This document shows, one piece after another, positions 26,589 to 36,246 of a stretch of 64,000 bases of DNA. The DNA is from Natranaerovirga pectinivora (lineage in GTDB: Bacteria; Bacillota; Clostridia; Lachnospirales; DSM-24629): NCBI RefSeq assembly GCF_004342165.1, contig NZ_SMAL01000008.1:20095-84094 (forward strand), in the 5' to 3' direction. The translations under genes and the position numbers were made by a program. Within the stretch, counting starts at the first letter, position 1. Each line of letters opens with the position of its first letter. The notes under the pieces are model-generated. The model worked only from the letters and a program-made list of their open reading frames with translations. It did no database searches and was not told the DNA's origin.

Positions 26589-26616
26589 TTGACACTGGTT
26601 TTTATTGTGGTACAAT
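26589..26616 (+). promoter_or_regulatory. Promoter of the ribonucleotide reductase gene
   Basis: TTGACA (26589-26594), 16 bp, TACAAT (26611-26616), about 55 bp before the start codon. No cobalamin riboswitch was found here. Confidence 0.5.
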
Positions 26617-26670
26617 ATATAGTGTATTGTTTCGCATTAACAACCATATAATGTATAAGAGGTGTTCTCT

Positions 26671-29025
26671 ATGATTCAAATTATAAAAAGAAATGGCAAT
26701 ATTACAAATTTTAATAGCAATAAAATCATCACCGCTATCGAGCTTTCTATGGCAGAAACTAAGGATGGTATTGACTCTGCTCTTGCAAAAATGATTTGCT
26801 CTCAGATTGAAGAAACATTAGAAAATCATACTCAAGCAATTTCTGTAGAACTAATCCAAGACTTAGTTGAAAAGCATTTAATGGACTCCCCTAGAAAAGA
26901 TGCAGCAAAACGCTTTATCTTATATCGATATGAAAGAGATAAAACTAGAGATACAAGAACAAAACGTATTGATGGTAGATTGCTTAGTGATGAATTTATA
27001 AGCAAATATAAACATAGATCTAATCCTATGAAACAACTCGGTAACTTCGTTTACTATAGAACCTATTCAAGATGGCTACCAAAAGAAAACCGAAGAGAAT
27101 ATTGGTGGGAAACGGTTAGACGAGCTGTTGAATACAATTGTAGTTTGGTACCTACAACAAAATCTGAAGCAGAAAAATTATACGATAACATATTCAATCT
27201 CCGTCAATTTCTATCTGGAAGAACATTTTGGGTAGGCGGTACAGATGTAGCTAAAAATTACCCAATGGCTAACTATAACTGTGCCTTCCAAGTTATTGAT
27301 AACTTTGGTGCTTTTAAAGATTTATTTTACTTACTAATGATCGGATCTGGCGTTGGTGTAAGAATTCTTAAATCTGATATTGAAAAGCTACCAAAGATTA
27401 GAACCAATTTTGACATAATTAATGAAGATTATACCCCTGTTCCTAAGGACAAAAGAGAAGACAGTACAAGTTTAACTTTTAGCCATAATAATACTGCATT
27501 AATAACAATTGGTGATAGTAAAGAAGGCTGGGTTCAATCTCTTGACTATTATTTCAAACTTATTTATAGCAATGAATATAGGCACATTAATACAATAATT
27601 ATAAATTACAACCATGTACGACCAAAAGGCGAAAGACTTAAAACCTTTGGGGGAACAGCAAGTGGCCATACAAGTTTAAAAAATATGTTTATTAAAATAA
27701 CCAGTATTATTAAAAAACGTGGATTGGTTGCTAGTAAAACTTATATAAAATTAAAGCCAATAGATTGCTTAGATTTTTCAAATATTATTGGCGAAAATGT
27801 TGTTGTTGGTGGTGTACGAAGAACTGCTGAAATAGTATTAGTAGATGCTGATGATAAAGAATCCATAGAAGCTAAAAGCAATTTATACAAACAAATTGAT
27901 GGGCAGTGGATTGTAGATAATGAAATCATTCATAGACAAATGAGTAATAATTCTATTTATTACAAGTCCAGACCATCTAGAGAACAACTTCACTGGCAAC
28001 TAGAACAAATGCGATATTCTGGTGAACCAGGATGGGTAAATGAAGTTGCTGGATCTAAACGCAGACCGAATATGAATGGTGTGAATCCTTGTGGAGAAAT
28101 CCTACTAGATTCAAAAGGATTATGCAATCTGACCACTATCAATGTGGCATCCTTTATAACTGAAGATGGGACCCTTAATAAAAAAGAATTACTTGAAGCC
28201 CAAAAGTTATCAGCAAGGGCTGGTTATAGAATGACTTGCGTTGATTTAGAAATTCCTGAATGGGATTATGTACAAAATAGAGACAAACTTATTGGATGCT
28301 CCTTAACAGGTTGGCAAGATTTGGTAAATGCCCTTTCTCTAGACAAAGAGGCTCAAGGGTCACTCTTATCAGAATTAAGAACCATTGCTCAAAAAGAAGC
28401 AAAAGAATATGCAGAAGAGATTGGTCAAAACCCACCCCTATTGGTTACTACAGTCAAACCTGAAGGAACTCTTAGCCAACTACCAACTGTCTCTAGTGGT
28501 GTTCATTATTCTCATTCACCCTACTATATAAGACGTGTCCGCATTAATGCCAATGATCCTCTTGTAAAAGTATGTGAAGAATTAGAATACCCTATTTTCC
28601 CTGAAGTAGGTCAAGAATTAGAGACTTGCTCTACAAAAGTTATTGAGTTTCCTGTTAAAGCACCTAATGGTACGACTAAATACGATGTTTCTGCCCTTGA
28701 ACAATTAGAAAATTATAAACTGTTTATGGAAAACTATGTAGATCATAATTGTTCCATAACAATCCATGTTCGTGAACATGAATGGGAAGCCGTAGAAGAA
28801 TGGGTATGGCATAACTGGGATGATATTGTAGCTGTGTCCTTTTTATCTTTAGATGATAATTTTTATCAATTATTACCTTATGAAGCCATTAGCGAAGAAG
28901 AATATAATGCTAGAGTCTCAGTAATGAAACCTTTTATTCCTAATTTAATATCAAAATACGAAAAAGGTGAAGAACTGGATTTAGGTGATGATAATTGTGA
29001 TAATGGGGTTTGCCCAATAAGATAA
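26671..29025 (+). CDS. nrdJ: Adenosylcobalamin-dependent ribonucleoside-triphosphate reductase (class II)
   Basis: It makes deoxynucleotides using adenosylcobalamin as radical source, with or without oxygen. The 784-aa product has an N-terminal ATP-cone (IIKRNGNITNFNSNKI onward), the monomeric RTPR-type core with YNCAFQVIDNFGAF and MIGSGVGVRI, the active-site stretch NPCGEILL around residue 470, and a C-terminal redox pair in DNCDNGVCPIR. The start is ATG 26671 with AAGAGGTG upstream; a GTG three codons earlier overlaps that site. Its cofactor would come from the cobalamin operon, and thioredoxin reduced by the neighbouring TrxB could regenerate it. Confidence 0.93.
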   Translation: MIQIIKRNGNITNFNSNKIITAIELSMAETKDGIDSALAKMICSQIEETLENHTQAISVELIQDLVEKHLMDSPRKDAAKRFILYRYERDKTRDTRTKRIDGRLLSDEFISKYKHRSNPMKQLGNFVYYRTYSRWLPKENRREYWWETVRRAVEYNCSLVPTTKSEAEKLYDNIFNLRQFLSGRTFWVGGTDVAKNYPMANYNCAFQVIDNFGAFKDLFYLLMIGSGVGVRILKSDIEKLPKIRTNFDIINEDYTPVPKDKREDSTSLTFSHNNTALITIGDSKEGWVQSLDYYFKLIYSNEYRHINTIIINYNHVRPKGERLKTFGGTASGHTSLKNMFIKITSIIKKRGLVASKTYIKLKPIDCLDFSNIIGENVVVGGVRRTAEIVLVDADDKESIEAKSNLYKQIDGQWIVDNEIIHRQMSNNSIYYKSRPSREQLHWQLEQMRYSGEPGWVNEVAGSKRRPNMNGVNPCGEILLDSKGLCNLTTINVASFITEDGTLNKKELLEAQKLSARAGYRMTCVDLEIPEWDYVQNRDKLIGCSLTGWQDLVNALSLDKEAQGSLLSELRTIAQKEAKEYAEEIGQNPPLLVTTVKPEGTLSQLPTVSSGVHYSHSPYYIRRVRINANDPLVKVCEELEYPIFPEVGQELETCSTKVIEFPVKAPNGTTKYDVSALEQLENYKLFMENYVDHNCSITIHVREHEWEAVEEWVWHNWDDIVAVSFLSLDDNFYQLLPYEAISEEEYNARVSVMKPFIPNLISKYEKGEELDLGDDNCDNGVCPIR

Positions 29026-29122
29026 ACAGTATATCAAGGGTTTCGCTGCACCATCCTTGGCTACGCTATTACACTCATATATAATAAAAATCCTTGTACC
29101 TATGAGTTTGTCTACAATATAA

Positions 29123-29145
29123 AAGCATCGACAAAGTCGATGCTT
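29123..29145. terminator. Bidirectional terminator between nrdJ and trxB
   Basis: Perfect stem AAGCATCGAC / GTCGATGCTT with loop AAA, and T-rich tails on both strands. It lies between convergent genes. Confidence 0.8.
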
Positions 29146-29159
29146 AATTTTATAAACCA

Positions 29160-30086
29160 TTAGAAGTTTTGTATTATATAATGTTCTACAGAATATACTG
29201 ATGTTGCACCATCTGATGCGGCTGTTATAATTTGTCTTAATGGTTTTTTTCTTACATCTCCTGCTGCATACACACCAGGTACATTTGTTTTACAACTCTC
29301 ATCAGCTAAAATATAGCCACTGTCGTCTAGATCTACAACGCCTTTAACCATATCCGAATGTGGTATGGTACCTATAGCAATGAATATGCCATCAACTGCT
29401 ATATCCCTATTTTCATCTGTATTTCTATTGGTAATATTAATTCCTGTAACGCCATCACTGCCATCTATTTTATTAACAACTGTATCCCAAATGACTTCAA
29501 CATTTTCTAATTCAAAAAGTTTGTCTTGAAGTATTTTAACAGCTCTGAATTCATCTCTTCTATGAATAACATACACTTTTTTACATAATCTGGCTAAGAA
29601 AATAGCGTCCTCAACTGCTACATCTCCTCCGCCAACAACAGCTACGGTCTTATCTCTAAAAAAAGCCCCATCACAAGTTGCACAATAAGAAACACCTAAA
29701 CCAGAGAATTTTTCTTCTCCTTCTACACCAAGCTTTTTCCAATATGCCCCTGTAGAAAATATAATTGTTCTAGATTCGTAGGTTCCCTCAGATGTAACGA
29801 CTTTTTTGATTTTTGATTCTAAATCCAATTCTGTTACTTCCTCGGATTTGATTTGAGCACCTAAGTGTTCTGCATGGTCTCTCATTTTCATACTAAGTTC
29901 AAAACCATTTATACCAGGAAGTGCTGGATAATTATCAACTTCATAAGTATTAACAACTTGCCCACCGCTCATTGGATTTTTTTCTAATAATAAAGTTTTA
30001 AGTTTTGCTCTTTCTGCATAAATTGCAGCCGTTAGCCCTGCTGGGCCAGTTCCAATAATAATCAAATCATAAATACTGTTTTCCAT
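29160..30086 (-). CDS. trxB: Thioredoxin reductase
   Basis: This FAD enzyme passes NADPH electrons to thioredoxin. The 308-aa length is normal. FAD motif GTGPAGLTAAIYAERA at residues 12-27, the redox disulfide CATC in SYCATCDGAFF around residue 135, NADPH motif VVGGGDVAVEDA after it, and the terminal GVYAAGDVR are all present. It is encoded alone, with AGGAG before ATG. Confidence 0.94.
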   Translation of the reverse strand: MENSIYDLIIIGTGPAGLTAAIYAERAKLKTLLLEKNPMSGGQVVNTYEVDNYPALPGINGFELSMKMRDHAEHLGAQIKSEEVTELDLESKIKKVVTSEGTYESRTIIFSTGAYWKKLGVEGEEKFSGLGVSYCATCDGAFFRDKTVAVVGGGDVAVEDAIFLARLCKKVYVIHRRDEFRAVKILQDKLFELENVEVIWDTVVNKIDGSDGVTGINITNRNTDENRDIAVDGIFIAIGTIPHSDMVKGVVDLDDSGYILADESCKTNVPGVYAAGDVRKKPLRQIITAASDGATSVYSVEHYIIQNF

Positions 30087-30160
30087 TATTTATTCACTCC
30101 TATTTTATATTACAAGTTCAATACAATACTCTTATTATATACTAATAATCCTTAGAAGAA

Positions 30161-30388
30161 TTAATTACTAGATTTAATATTTTTATTATACCAATCGTAT
30201 CCAAATGCTATTACTAAATAACTTATAAGTAAGAAAATACCTAAATACAAGATATTATTATTTTTTTCTATTGGACAAACATTTGGAGGTAAGTTTATTT
30301 TGTCTATATAAGATTTAATTAATGCAAAAAAGGAAATTATAATTCCAATTACTAAATATATATTTAACCATAGCGGGTGCTTTTTCAT
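30161..30388 (-). CDS. Small two-helix membrane protein, 75 aa
   Basis: No family recognised. Two hydrophobic segments (about residues 9-24 and 47-64) flank a short polar loop with one Cys (NVCPIEKNNN). The N-terminus is basic, suggesting an inside start. GGAGG precedes the ATG, which supports a real gene. Confidence 0.6.
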   Translation of the reverse strand: MKKHPLWLNIYLVIGIIISFFALIKSYIDKINLPPNVCPIEKNNNILYLGIFLLISYLVIAFGYDWYNKNIKSSN

Positions 30389-30462
30389 AGCATTACCTCC
30401 TTATATTATAATATTACGATATACAAACATAGTAGTCAAGTAAATTTTTCTTTTTAAACTTA

Positions 30463-30498
30463 AAGAAACCAATGAGATTATTAATCTCTTGGTTTCTC
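30463..30498 (-). terminator. Terminator of metY
   Basis: Stem AGAAACCAAGAGATTA with its near-complement, T-rich tail on the minus strand, starting 9 bp after the metY stop. Confidence 0.75.
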
Positions 30499-30506
30499 TA
30501 TCTTCT

Positions 30507-31781
30507 TTAAAGCTTATCTAGTGCATTTTCTAAATCTTTTATTAAGTCCTTAGCGTCTTCAAGGCCAACAGATAATCTAATCATATCTTTTGTTACTCCT
30601 GCAGCTAACTGTGCTTCATCACTTAATTGTTGATGAGTTGTGCTAGCTGGGTGGATTACTAAAGATTTTGCATCTGCAACATTGGCAAGTAGTGAGAAAA
30701 TCTGAAGATTATTAATGAAAACATCTGGATTTCCTTTAACACCAAATGTAAATATCGCCCCAGCACCATCTTTAAAGTATTTATTTGCTAAGTCGTAGTA
30801 TTTGCTATCTTCAAGATTTGGATAACTTACCCAAGTAACTTTTGGATGATTCTTAAGGAAATTAATTACTTCATTGGTATTCTCTAAATGCTTTTTAACT
30901 CTAAGGGATAAAGTTTCTAATCCTTGTAATAATAAGAATGAATTAAATGGACTAATGCAAGCCCCCATATCTCTTAAAAGTGTTACTCTTGCTTTAATGA
31001 TATATGCAAGGTTACCTAGTGCTTCTGAATATACCAATCCATGATAACTTGGGTCTGGCTCTGTAAACTCTGGGAATCTACCACTAGCAGCCCAATCAAA
31101 TTTACCACTATCTATAATAACACCACCAATCGATGTTCCGTGTCCACCAATATACTTAGTAGCTGAATGAACAACGATATCCGCTCCATACTCAATAGGT
31201 CTTAATAAGTATGGTGTGGCGAAAGTATTATCAATAATAAGAGGTATATTATTATTATGGGCAATATCAGCAACTTTTTGAATATCAATTATATTAATGC
31301 CTGGGTTACCGATAGACTCAATAAATACAGCTTTTGTTTTATCAGTAATGGCTTTTTCAAAGTTTTCTACGTCATCAGGATCAACAAATTTTGTTGTTAT
31401 GTTAAATCTTTTTAATGTATTGGCTAATAAGTTATAAGTACCACCATATAATGTATTGGCCGCGATAATTTCGTCTCCTGCTTTCGCAATATTAATAATT
31501 GAATATAATATAGCAGCTGACCCAGAAGCTACTGCTAATGCCCCTACACCACCTTCAAGTGCAGCCATTCTTTGTTCAAATACATCTGTTGTAGGATTCA
31601 TAATTCTTGTATATATATTACCGCTTTCTTTTAATGCAAATAAGTTAGCTGCATGATCATAGTCATCAAATACATATGATGTTGTTTGATATATAGGTAC
31701 TGCTCTAGATCCCGTTGTTGGATCAGGTTGTTGTCCAGCGTGAAGTTGTTTTGTTTCAAAATTAAATTCATTCCAATTCAT
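30507..31781 (-). CDS. metY: O-acetylhomoserine aminocarboxypropyltransferase (sulfhydrylase)
   Basis: It makes homocysteine from O-acetylhomoserine and sulfide in the cytoplasm. The 424-aa length favours MetY over the shorter cystathionine synthases. The opening [29 protein letters not shown] (shown here in spirit as two family blocks, LHAGQ and PIYQTTSY) and the PLP-lysine motif [10 protein letters not shown] are present. The start is ATG 31781 with AGGAGTG upstream; six earlier codons overlap that site. A SAM-I riboswitch lies in the leader. Confidence 0.92.
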   Translation of the reverse strand: MNWNEFNFETKQLHAGQQPDPTTGSRAVPIYQTTSYVFDDYDHAANLFALKESGNIYTRIMNPTTDVFEQRMAALEGGVGALAVASGSAAILYSIINIAKAGDEIIAANTLYGGTYNLLANTLKRFNITTKFVDPDDVENFEKAITDKTKAVFIESIGNPGINIIDIQKVADIAHNNNIPLIIDNTFATPYLLRPIEYGADIVVHSATKYIGGHGTSIGGVIIDSGKFDWAASGRFPEFTEPDPSYHGLVYSEALGNLAYIIKARVTLLRDMGACISPFNSFLLLQGLETLSLRVKKHLENTNEVINFLKNHPKVTWVSYPNLEDSKYYDLANKYFKDGAGAIFTFGVKGNPDVFINNLQIFSLLANVADAKSLVIHPASTTHQQLSDEAQLAAGVTKDMIRLSVGLEDAKDLIKDLENALDKL

Positions 31782-31844
31782 AAAAAACACTCCTATCATT
31801 TAATTATTATTTTTATAAATTAAATACGCTCTATTCATTTATCA

Positions 31845-31870
31845 AAAAAAGCCCCTAAACAAGGAGCTTA
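31845..31870 (-). terminator. Expression-platform terminator of the SAM riboswitch
   Basis: Stem AAGCTCC / GGGGCTT (one G-T pair) with a seven-T tail on the minus strand, placed just after the aptamer and before metY. Confidence 0.85.
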
Positions 31871-31877
31871 ATATTCT

Positions 31878-31988
31878 TATCTCCTCTTATTTCTCAGTTT
31901 TTTCTGCAGGATTTAGCACCATAATACTTTTGTATCGGTTGCCGGGTTTCATCGGGCCAGTCCCTCCACCTCTCTTTATAAGAGCAAT
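31878..31988 (-). promoter_or_regulatory. SAM-I riboswitch (S box)
   Basis: On the minus strand the aptamer has the conserved blocks GAGGTGGAGGGACTGGCCC, GATGAAACCCGGCAACC, GGTGCTAAATCC and TGCAGAAA in order. The closing stem pairs CTCTTAT (about 31980-31986) with ATAAGAG. Bound SAM should favour the terminator that follows. The promoter TTGATT-17-TATATT lies upstream (32032-32004). Confidence 0.93.
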
Positions 31989-32003
31989 TATTTAATTTAG
32001 TTT

Positions 32004-32032
32004 AATATATCATACTTAATTTAAGAAATCAA
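32004..32032 (-). promoter_or_regulatory. Promoter of the SAM riboswitch-metY unit
   Basis: Minus strand TTGATT (32027-32032), 17 bp, TATATT (32004-32009), ending about 15 bp before the riboswitch. Confidence 0.55.
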
Positions 32033-32078
32033 TACCTATTTTACATATTTATTTACTTAGTTATAATTATATTACTAA

Positions 32079-32546
32079 TTAATCTATTTTTACTATTTCT
32101 ACAATTAAATCTCTATGAAAGTCCTCGTTAAAATAATATTGGAATTTAATTCGATCATTTGTGTTTAAATCTCTTAAAGCAATTTCTGAAACAATACCTT
32201 CTGAAATTGCAAAAACTCTAATACCTGTACTACCTTCTGGAATTTCCTGTACGTTTATTTCTACTGAATTACTATCAATGGCTCCAATATAAATACCTGT
32301 AGCCATATTAAAATCCAAGTCATCCACTTCATTTTCCTCAGGGTCATTCACTTCTTCTCTCTCATCTTCTATTACGTTACCTTCTTCTTCACCTATACCA
32401 TCTTCTATTTCTTCATCAATTATATCTTGATCCATATCCTGACCATTTTCTATTATATCTTGTTCAGGTGGCAAAGTTTTATCTTGTCTTGCACAAGCGG
32501 TTACAAGTAATAAAAGTATACTTATTATTATCATTACTCTTTTCAT
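32079..32546 (-). CDS. Acidic lipoprotein, function unknown
   Basis: The 155-aa product has a lipoprotein signal: basic MKRV, hydrophobic IIISILLLL and lipobox VTAC, with the lipidated Cys at residue 18. A strongly acidic linker (about residues 25-75, mostly Glu and Asp) leads to a small C-terminal domain of about 75 aa that reads as beta-rich. No family is recognised. The acidic linker is in keeping with extracytoplasmic proteins of salt-loving bacteria, but this is inference. Confidence 0.75.
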   Translation of the reverse strand: MKRVMIIISILLLLVTACARQDKTLPPEQDIIENGQDMDQDIIDEEIEDGIGEEEGNVIEDEREEVNDPEENEVDDLDFNMATGIYIGAIDSNSVEINVQEIPEGSTGIRVFAISEGIVSEIALRDLNTNDRIKFQYYFNEDFHRDLIVEIVKID

Positions 32547-32649
32547 ATTATGTCACTCCTTTTAGTCTATTTAATCATAAAAATCCTTAAATTTATTCTA
32601 CGCCCATTCTTGCTCTTTCATACCATATAATCAAAGAAATTGCATATTG

Positions 32650-32994
32650 CTATACAATTTCTTTCGTACTGTTTGGTTTTATCTCTCTAATCCCAACTTC
32701 AGTAATTGCTCCTATTACAACAAATAAACTCACAAATATAATTAGTATTATTGATGAAACTTCATTAAATAAGGTTGCTACCGTTAGTATTAACCCTAAT
32801 AGTAAAACCATTCTTCTCGTAAACTTAGAGATATTAATTGTAACACCTGTGATTCTATAAATATTTAAAGCGATGATTGTTAGAACCATACTAATTCCGA
32901 TGGAATAAAAAATTAACTTCAATAAAGAGATACGGTTAACAAAAAAACATATCATTAAAACATTAAATAATAAAATCTTGTTACAATGTTCCAT
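32650..32994 (-). CDS. Hypothetical integral membrane protein, 114 aa
   Basis: No family recognised. Three to four hydrophobic segments cover most of the protein (about 7-22, 25-48, 64-80, 82-100), with a short charged tail. The start is ATG 32994 with only a weak GTGGGGG upstream; a GTG five codons earlier is possible. A hairpin with AAAGAAATTG arms overlaps its 3' end (about 32630-32665). Confidence 0.6.
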   Translation of the reverse strand: MEHCNKILLFNVLMICFFVNRISLLKLIFYSIGISMVLTIIALNIYRITGVTINISKFTRRMVLLLGLILTVATLFNEVSSIILIIFVSLFVVIGAITEVGIREIKPNSTKEIV

Positions 32995-33114
32995 AATTAT
33001 AGCCCCCACTATAAAAAATAAAACTAGCCCTTGACTTGTTTTTCACTTTATTAATCTACATTATTAAATTATATCAATATTAAATATATTTGTAAATAAT
33101 TTCTTTATAAATTA

Positions 33115-33140
33115 AAAAGAACACTTATGTGTTCTTTTTA
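33115..33140 (-). terminator. Terminator of the DEAD-box helicase gene
   Basis: Stem AAAAAGAACAC / GTGTTCTTTTT, 8 bp after the stop, with T run on both sides. Confidence 0.85.
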
Positions 33141-33147
33141 TCTTATC

Positions 33148-34749
33148 TTATTTACTATTCTTAGAATTTGCTGGTTCTATGTTAATTGTTTTACCTTTAA
33201 TTCTATTATCCTTCATAATGTCAAGAACTTTACTTGCATAATCTCTTGGCACTTCAACAAATGTGTATTTATCATACATATCAATAATACCAATTAAATC
33301 TCCTGACATACCTGTTTCACCAGCTATAGCACCTACTATGTCCCCTGGTCTAACTTGCTGTTTTTTACCTACATTAATAAATAACCTTACCATTCCTGGT
33401 TCAGCACCTGTTCCTTCAAAGTTCTCGTCATATGTTGCTGCTTCTTCTTTTTCTTCTTTTTCTTTACCCATTAACATCTTTAATAATGCAGCAGCAACAT
33501 CTATTGAATTATGGTCACCTTCAAGAATTTTTTCAACTAGATAAATTTGTTTGCTAAGGTTTTCATTTTCTATTATATTGCTAATTTTTTCCATCATTGT
33601 GTTGGTTTTAAATTCTTCAACATCATTAATACTTGGAACTCTTTCTCTTTTAATCTTTGTCTTAGTATATCTTTCAATATCTCTAAGTTTGTATTGCTCT
33701 TTACCAACTACAAAAGTAAAAGCTTTTCCTACTCTACCAGCTCTACCTGTTCTACCGATTCTGTGAACATAGTATTCTTCATCTTGAGGCACATCATAAT
33801 TAAATACTGCTTCAACTTCATCTACGTCAATTCCCCTTGCAGCAACATCAGTTGCTACTAGTATTTCAGTACTACCATTTCTAAAACTACTCATAACACG
33901 ATCCCTTTGTGATTGTTTTAAATCACCATGAAGACCATCTGCAAAGTATCCTCTACCTTGAAGTAAGGATACCAATTCATCAACTTGCTTTTTAGTATTA
34001 CTAAATACCAAGCATAGTTTCGGATTGTATATATCAATTAATCTTGTTAGGGCTTCAAATTTGTCCTGACGTTTGATTTCAAAATAGAATTGTTCTATAT
34101 TAGGAACTGTTAGTTCTTTATGAACTACTTTTACCACTTCAGGATTTCTTTGGTATGTTTTTGCTATATCTAAAATTGCTTTTGGCATTGTTGCAGAAAA
34201 AAGTATTGTTTGTCTTTCTGCAGGTGTTTGAAGAAGAATAGTTTCAATATCTTCTCTAAAACCCATATTTAACATTTCATCGGCTTCATCAAGAACGATT
34301 GTATGAATATCATCTAATTTAATGGTTTTTCTTCTCATATGATCCATTACACGCCCAGGTGTACCGATAATGATTTGAATACCTTTTCTTAAAGCTTGAA
34401 TTTGTCTAGTTATAGGTTGACCACCATAAATAGGCAATGTGGAGATCCCACTCATATACTTCGTAAGTTTTCTCATTTCTTCAGCAACTTGTAATGCCAA
34501 CTCTCTTGTTGGACATAAGATAACCGCTTGCACTTTTTTATTTTTTGGATCGATTTTTTCTAAAATCGGAATACCAAATGATGCTGTTTTACCTGTACCT
34601 GTTTGTGCTTGTCCAACTACATCCTTACCTGCTAATATAACAGGAATTGACTTAGTTTGTATTGGGGTAGCTTCCTCAAACCCCATATCACTTATCGCTC
34701 TTTTTATTGGTTCTGAAATATTTAATTCTTCAAATCTAACTGTTTCCAT
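33148..34749 (-). CDS. DEAD-box ATP-dependent RNA helicase (CshA/DeaD/DbpA type)
   Basis: It unwinds RNA in ribosome assembly or mRNA decay. The 533-aa product has Q-motif FEELNISEPIKRAI, Walker A AQTGTGKT, PTRELALQ, DEAD (VLDEADEML), SAT, ARGIDV and HRIGRTGRAG. The C-terminal 75 residues (GMVRLFINVGKKQQVRPGDI onward) form the RNA-binding domain of the DbpA/CsdA group, and a Glu/Lys-rich linker precedes it. The start is ATG 34749. Its 5' spacer is long, which is common for cold-shock helicases. It is transcribed alone. Confidence 0.93.
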   Translation of the reverse strand: METVRFEELNISEPIKRAISDMGFEEATPIQTKSIPVILAGKDVVGQAQTGTGKTASFGIPILEKIDPKNKKVQAVILCPTRELALQVAEEMRKLTKYMSGISTLPIYGGQPITRQIQALRKGIQIIIGTPGRVMDHMRRKTIKLDDIHTIVLDEADEMLNMGFREDIETILLQTPAERQTILFSATMPKAILDIAKTYQRNPEVVKVVHKELTVPNIEQFYFEIKRQDKFEALTRLIDIYNPKLCLVFSNTKKQVDELVSLLQGRGYFADGLHGDLKQSQRDRVMSSFRNGSTEILVATDVAARGIDVDEVEAVFNYDVPQDEEYYVHRIGRTGRAGRVGKAFTFVVGKEQYKLRDIERYTKTKIKRERVPSINDVEEFKTNTMMEKISNIIENENLSKQIYLVEKILEGDHNSIDVAAALLKMLMGKEKEEKEEAATYDENFEGTGAEPGMVRLFINVGKKQQVRPGDIVGAIAGETGMSGDLIGIIDMYDKYTFVEVPRDYASKVLDIMKDNRIKGKTINIEPANSKNSK

Positions 34750-35297
34750 TAATTACCTTCCTTTATTAAGTTATTCAAAATTCTTTACTTCCGTTGTCGA
34801 AATTCATTACCATGAATTTCTCTATATCTAAAAAAACGCTCTCGTATTATCATACTTTGTTATTTATTTGCAACCTATCATTAAGTGGGTTTAGATGAGT
34901 CACAAGTAGTCTTTTATTATAAAGATTACTTAAATAGTTACTAGTAATATTGCATTCCTAATAATACATTCGAATGTAAGTCTATATTTTATAGTATAAA
35001 CTTATCCCATTAGATTATTCTTTAAGCAAAGAATTTTACATTCCATTATAACACAGTTTAATTACCTAAGTATATTCATTATTAACAATTTTAAAAACTT
35101 AGGTAGAATTAGTCAAATAACGTTAACTTTTAGGAATTATATTATTCAATATAGGTATAAAATTACAAAATCGACTTATCCTACTAGTAATTATTATTTG
35201 CTTCTTGCATATAATTAGACTATATGATATTATATCAGTATAATGTAATGTAGTTACAATAACTACATCTCGATTTAGTTAGAAAGGAATGATAATT
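34750..35297. other. Long spacer between helicase and hemolysin III genes
   Basis: No gene is seen in this 548-bp AT-rich spacer between divergent genes. It holds a perfect 9-bp hairpin GAAATTCAT / ATGAATTTC (34799-34820) close to the helicase start, and another with AAGTAATCTTT / AAAGACTACTT arms (about 34904-34933). These would lie in the helicase leader. No riboswitch class was recognised. Confidence 0.45.
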
Positions 35298-35945
35298 ATG
35301 AAAATCAAAGACCCTATTAGTGCTTTAACCCATTTTATTGGAATGATTTTATCTATTATAGCTGCTTCTTTACTGGTATTTAAATCTATCCAAAACACAA
35401 CTTTATTACATGTTACTTCATTCACTTTATTTGGAGCTAGTTTAATTTTATTATATTTAGCCAGTACAGTTTATCATTCAGTAAACAAACCAAAATTAAG
35501 TGCCATTCTCCATAGAATAGATCATATGATGATATTTGTATTAATTGCAGGATCATATACGCCTATATGCTTAATTGCACTACAAGGATTCTGGGGATTT
35601 ACCTTGATCACAATTATTTGGACCATAGCGCTTGGCGGTATCATCCTAAAAGCTTTATGGATTAATGCACCTCGTTGGCTTTCAACAGGCATTTATATTC
35701 TCATGGGTTGGTTAGTTATTATTGCATTTAACCCCTTATTAAAAGCTTTACCTACCGCTGCTTTTTATTGGCTTTTAGCAGGTGGGATTATTTATACTCT
35801 AGGAGGATTAATCTACGCACTTAAGTGGCCACATTTCAAATTTAAACATTTTGGCTTTCACGAATTATTTCATTTATTCGTTATGGGCGGAAGCTTTTGC
35901 CACTTTATGTTAATGTATCTTTATATATTACCTATGCAAATATAA
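35298..35945 (+). CDS. Hemolysin III family membrane protein
   Basis: The 215-aa product has seven hydrophobic segments and the PAQR/HlyIII signatures: PISALTHFIGM near the N-terminus, STVYHS and the LHRIDHMMIFVLIAGSYTPI block in two parts, and the late HELFHLFVMGGSFCHF metal-site histidines. The family acts in the cytoplasmic membrane; whether this one is a toxin is unproven and the name is historical. The start is ATG 35298, 9 nt after AAAGGA. It ends 1 bp before azlD. Confidence 0.88.
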   Translation: MKIKDPISALTHFIGMILSIIAASLLVFKSIQNTTLLHVTSFTLFGASLILLYLASTVYHSVNKPKLSAILHRIDHMMIFVLIAGSYTPICLIALQGFWGFTLITIIWTIALGGIILKALWINAPRWLSTGIYILMGWLVIIAFNPLLKALPTAAFYWLLAGGIIYTLGGLIYALKWPHFKFKHFGFHELFHLFVMGGSFCHFMLMYLYILPMQI

Positions 35946-35946
35946 T

Positions 35947-36246
35947 TTATAGAAGTATTTCAAATAAATAAGCTCCAAGAATGGCAGCTATAACAACAAG
36001 AACTATATTTAGCTTAAAACTGGCAAATACTATAGCTATTATGGTTCCAACTGTAGCTGATGAAACATCATTTGTTGAATAAATAATATCAGGAAATATG
36101 AGTGATCCTAATGCAGCAAATGGTATGTATTTTAAAAATTTTACTATTCTTGGAGATAATTTTTTATCGTTTAATACTGTCATAGGAATCCAACGTGGTA
36201 AAAAAGTAACAAGACCCATTAATAGAATTGTTATGTAATATCTCAC
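35947..36246 (-). CDS. azlD: Branched-chain amino acid exporter small subunit AzlD
   Basis: The 99-aa product has three to four membrane segments and the AzlD pattern FLPRWIPM plus FLKYIPFAALGSLIFPDI. With AzlC it exports branched-chain amino acids or their analogues. Its start overlaps the azlC stop by 4 bp, so they form one unit. Confidence 0.88.
   Translation of the reverse strand: MRYYITILLMGLVTFLPRWIPMTVLNDKKLSPRIVKFLKYIPFAALGSLIFPDIIYSTNDVSSATVGTIIAIVFASFKLNIVLVVIAAILGAYLFEILL

Noticed and set aside
29026-29122. Possible RNA gene between nrdJ and trxB
   Set aside because: Only about 100 bp without a convincing fold apart from the shared terminator.
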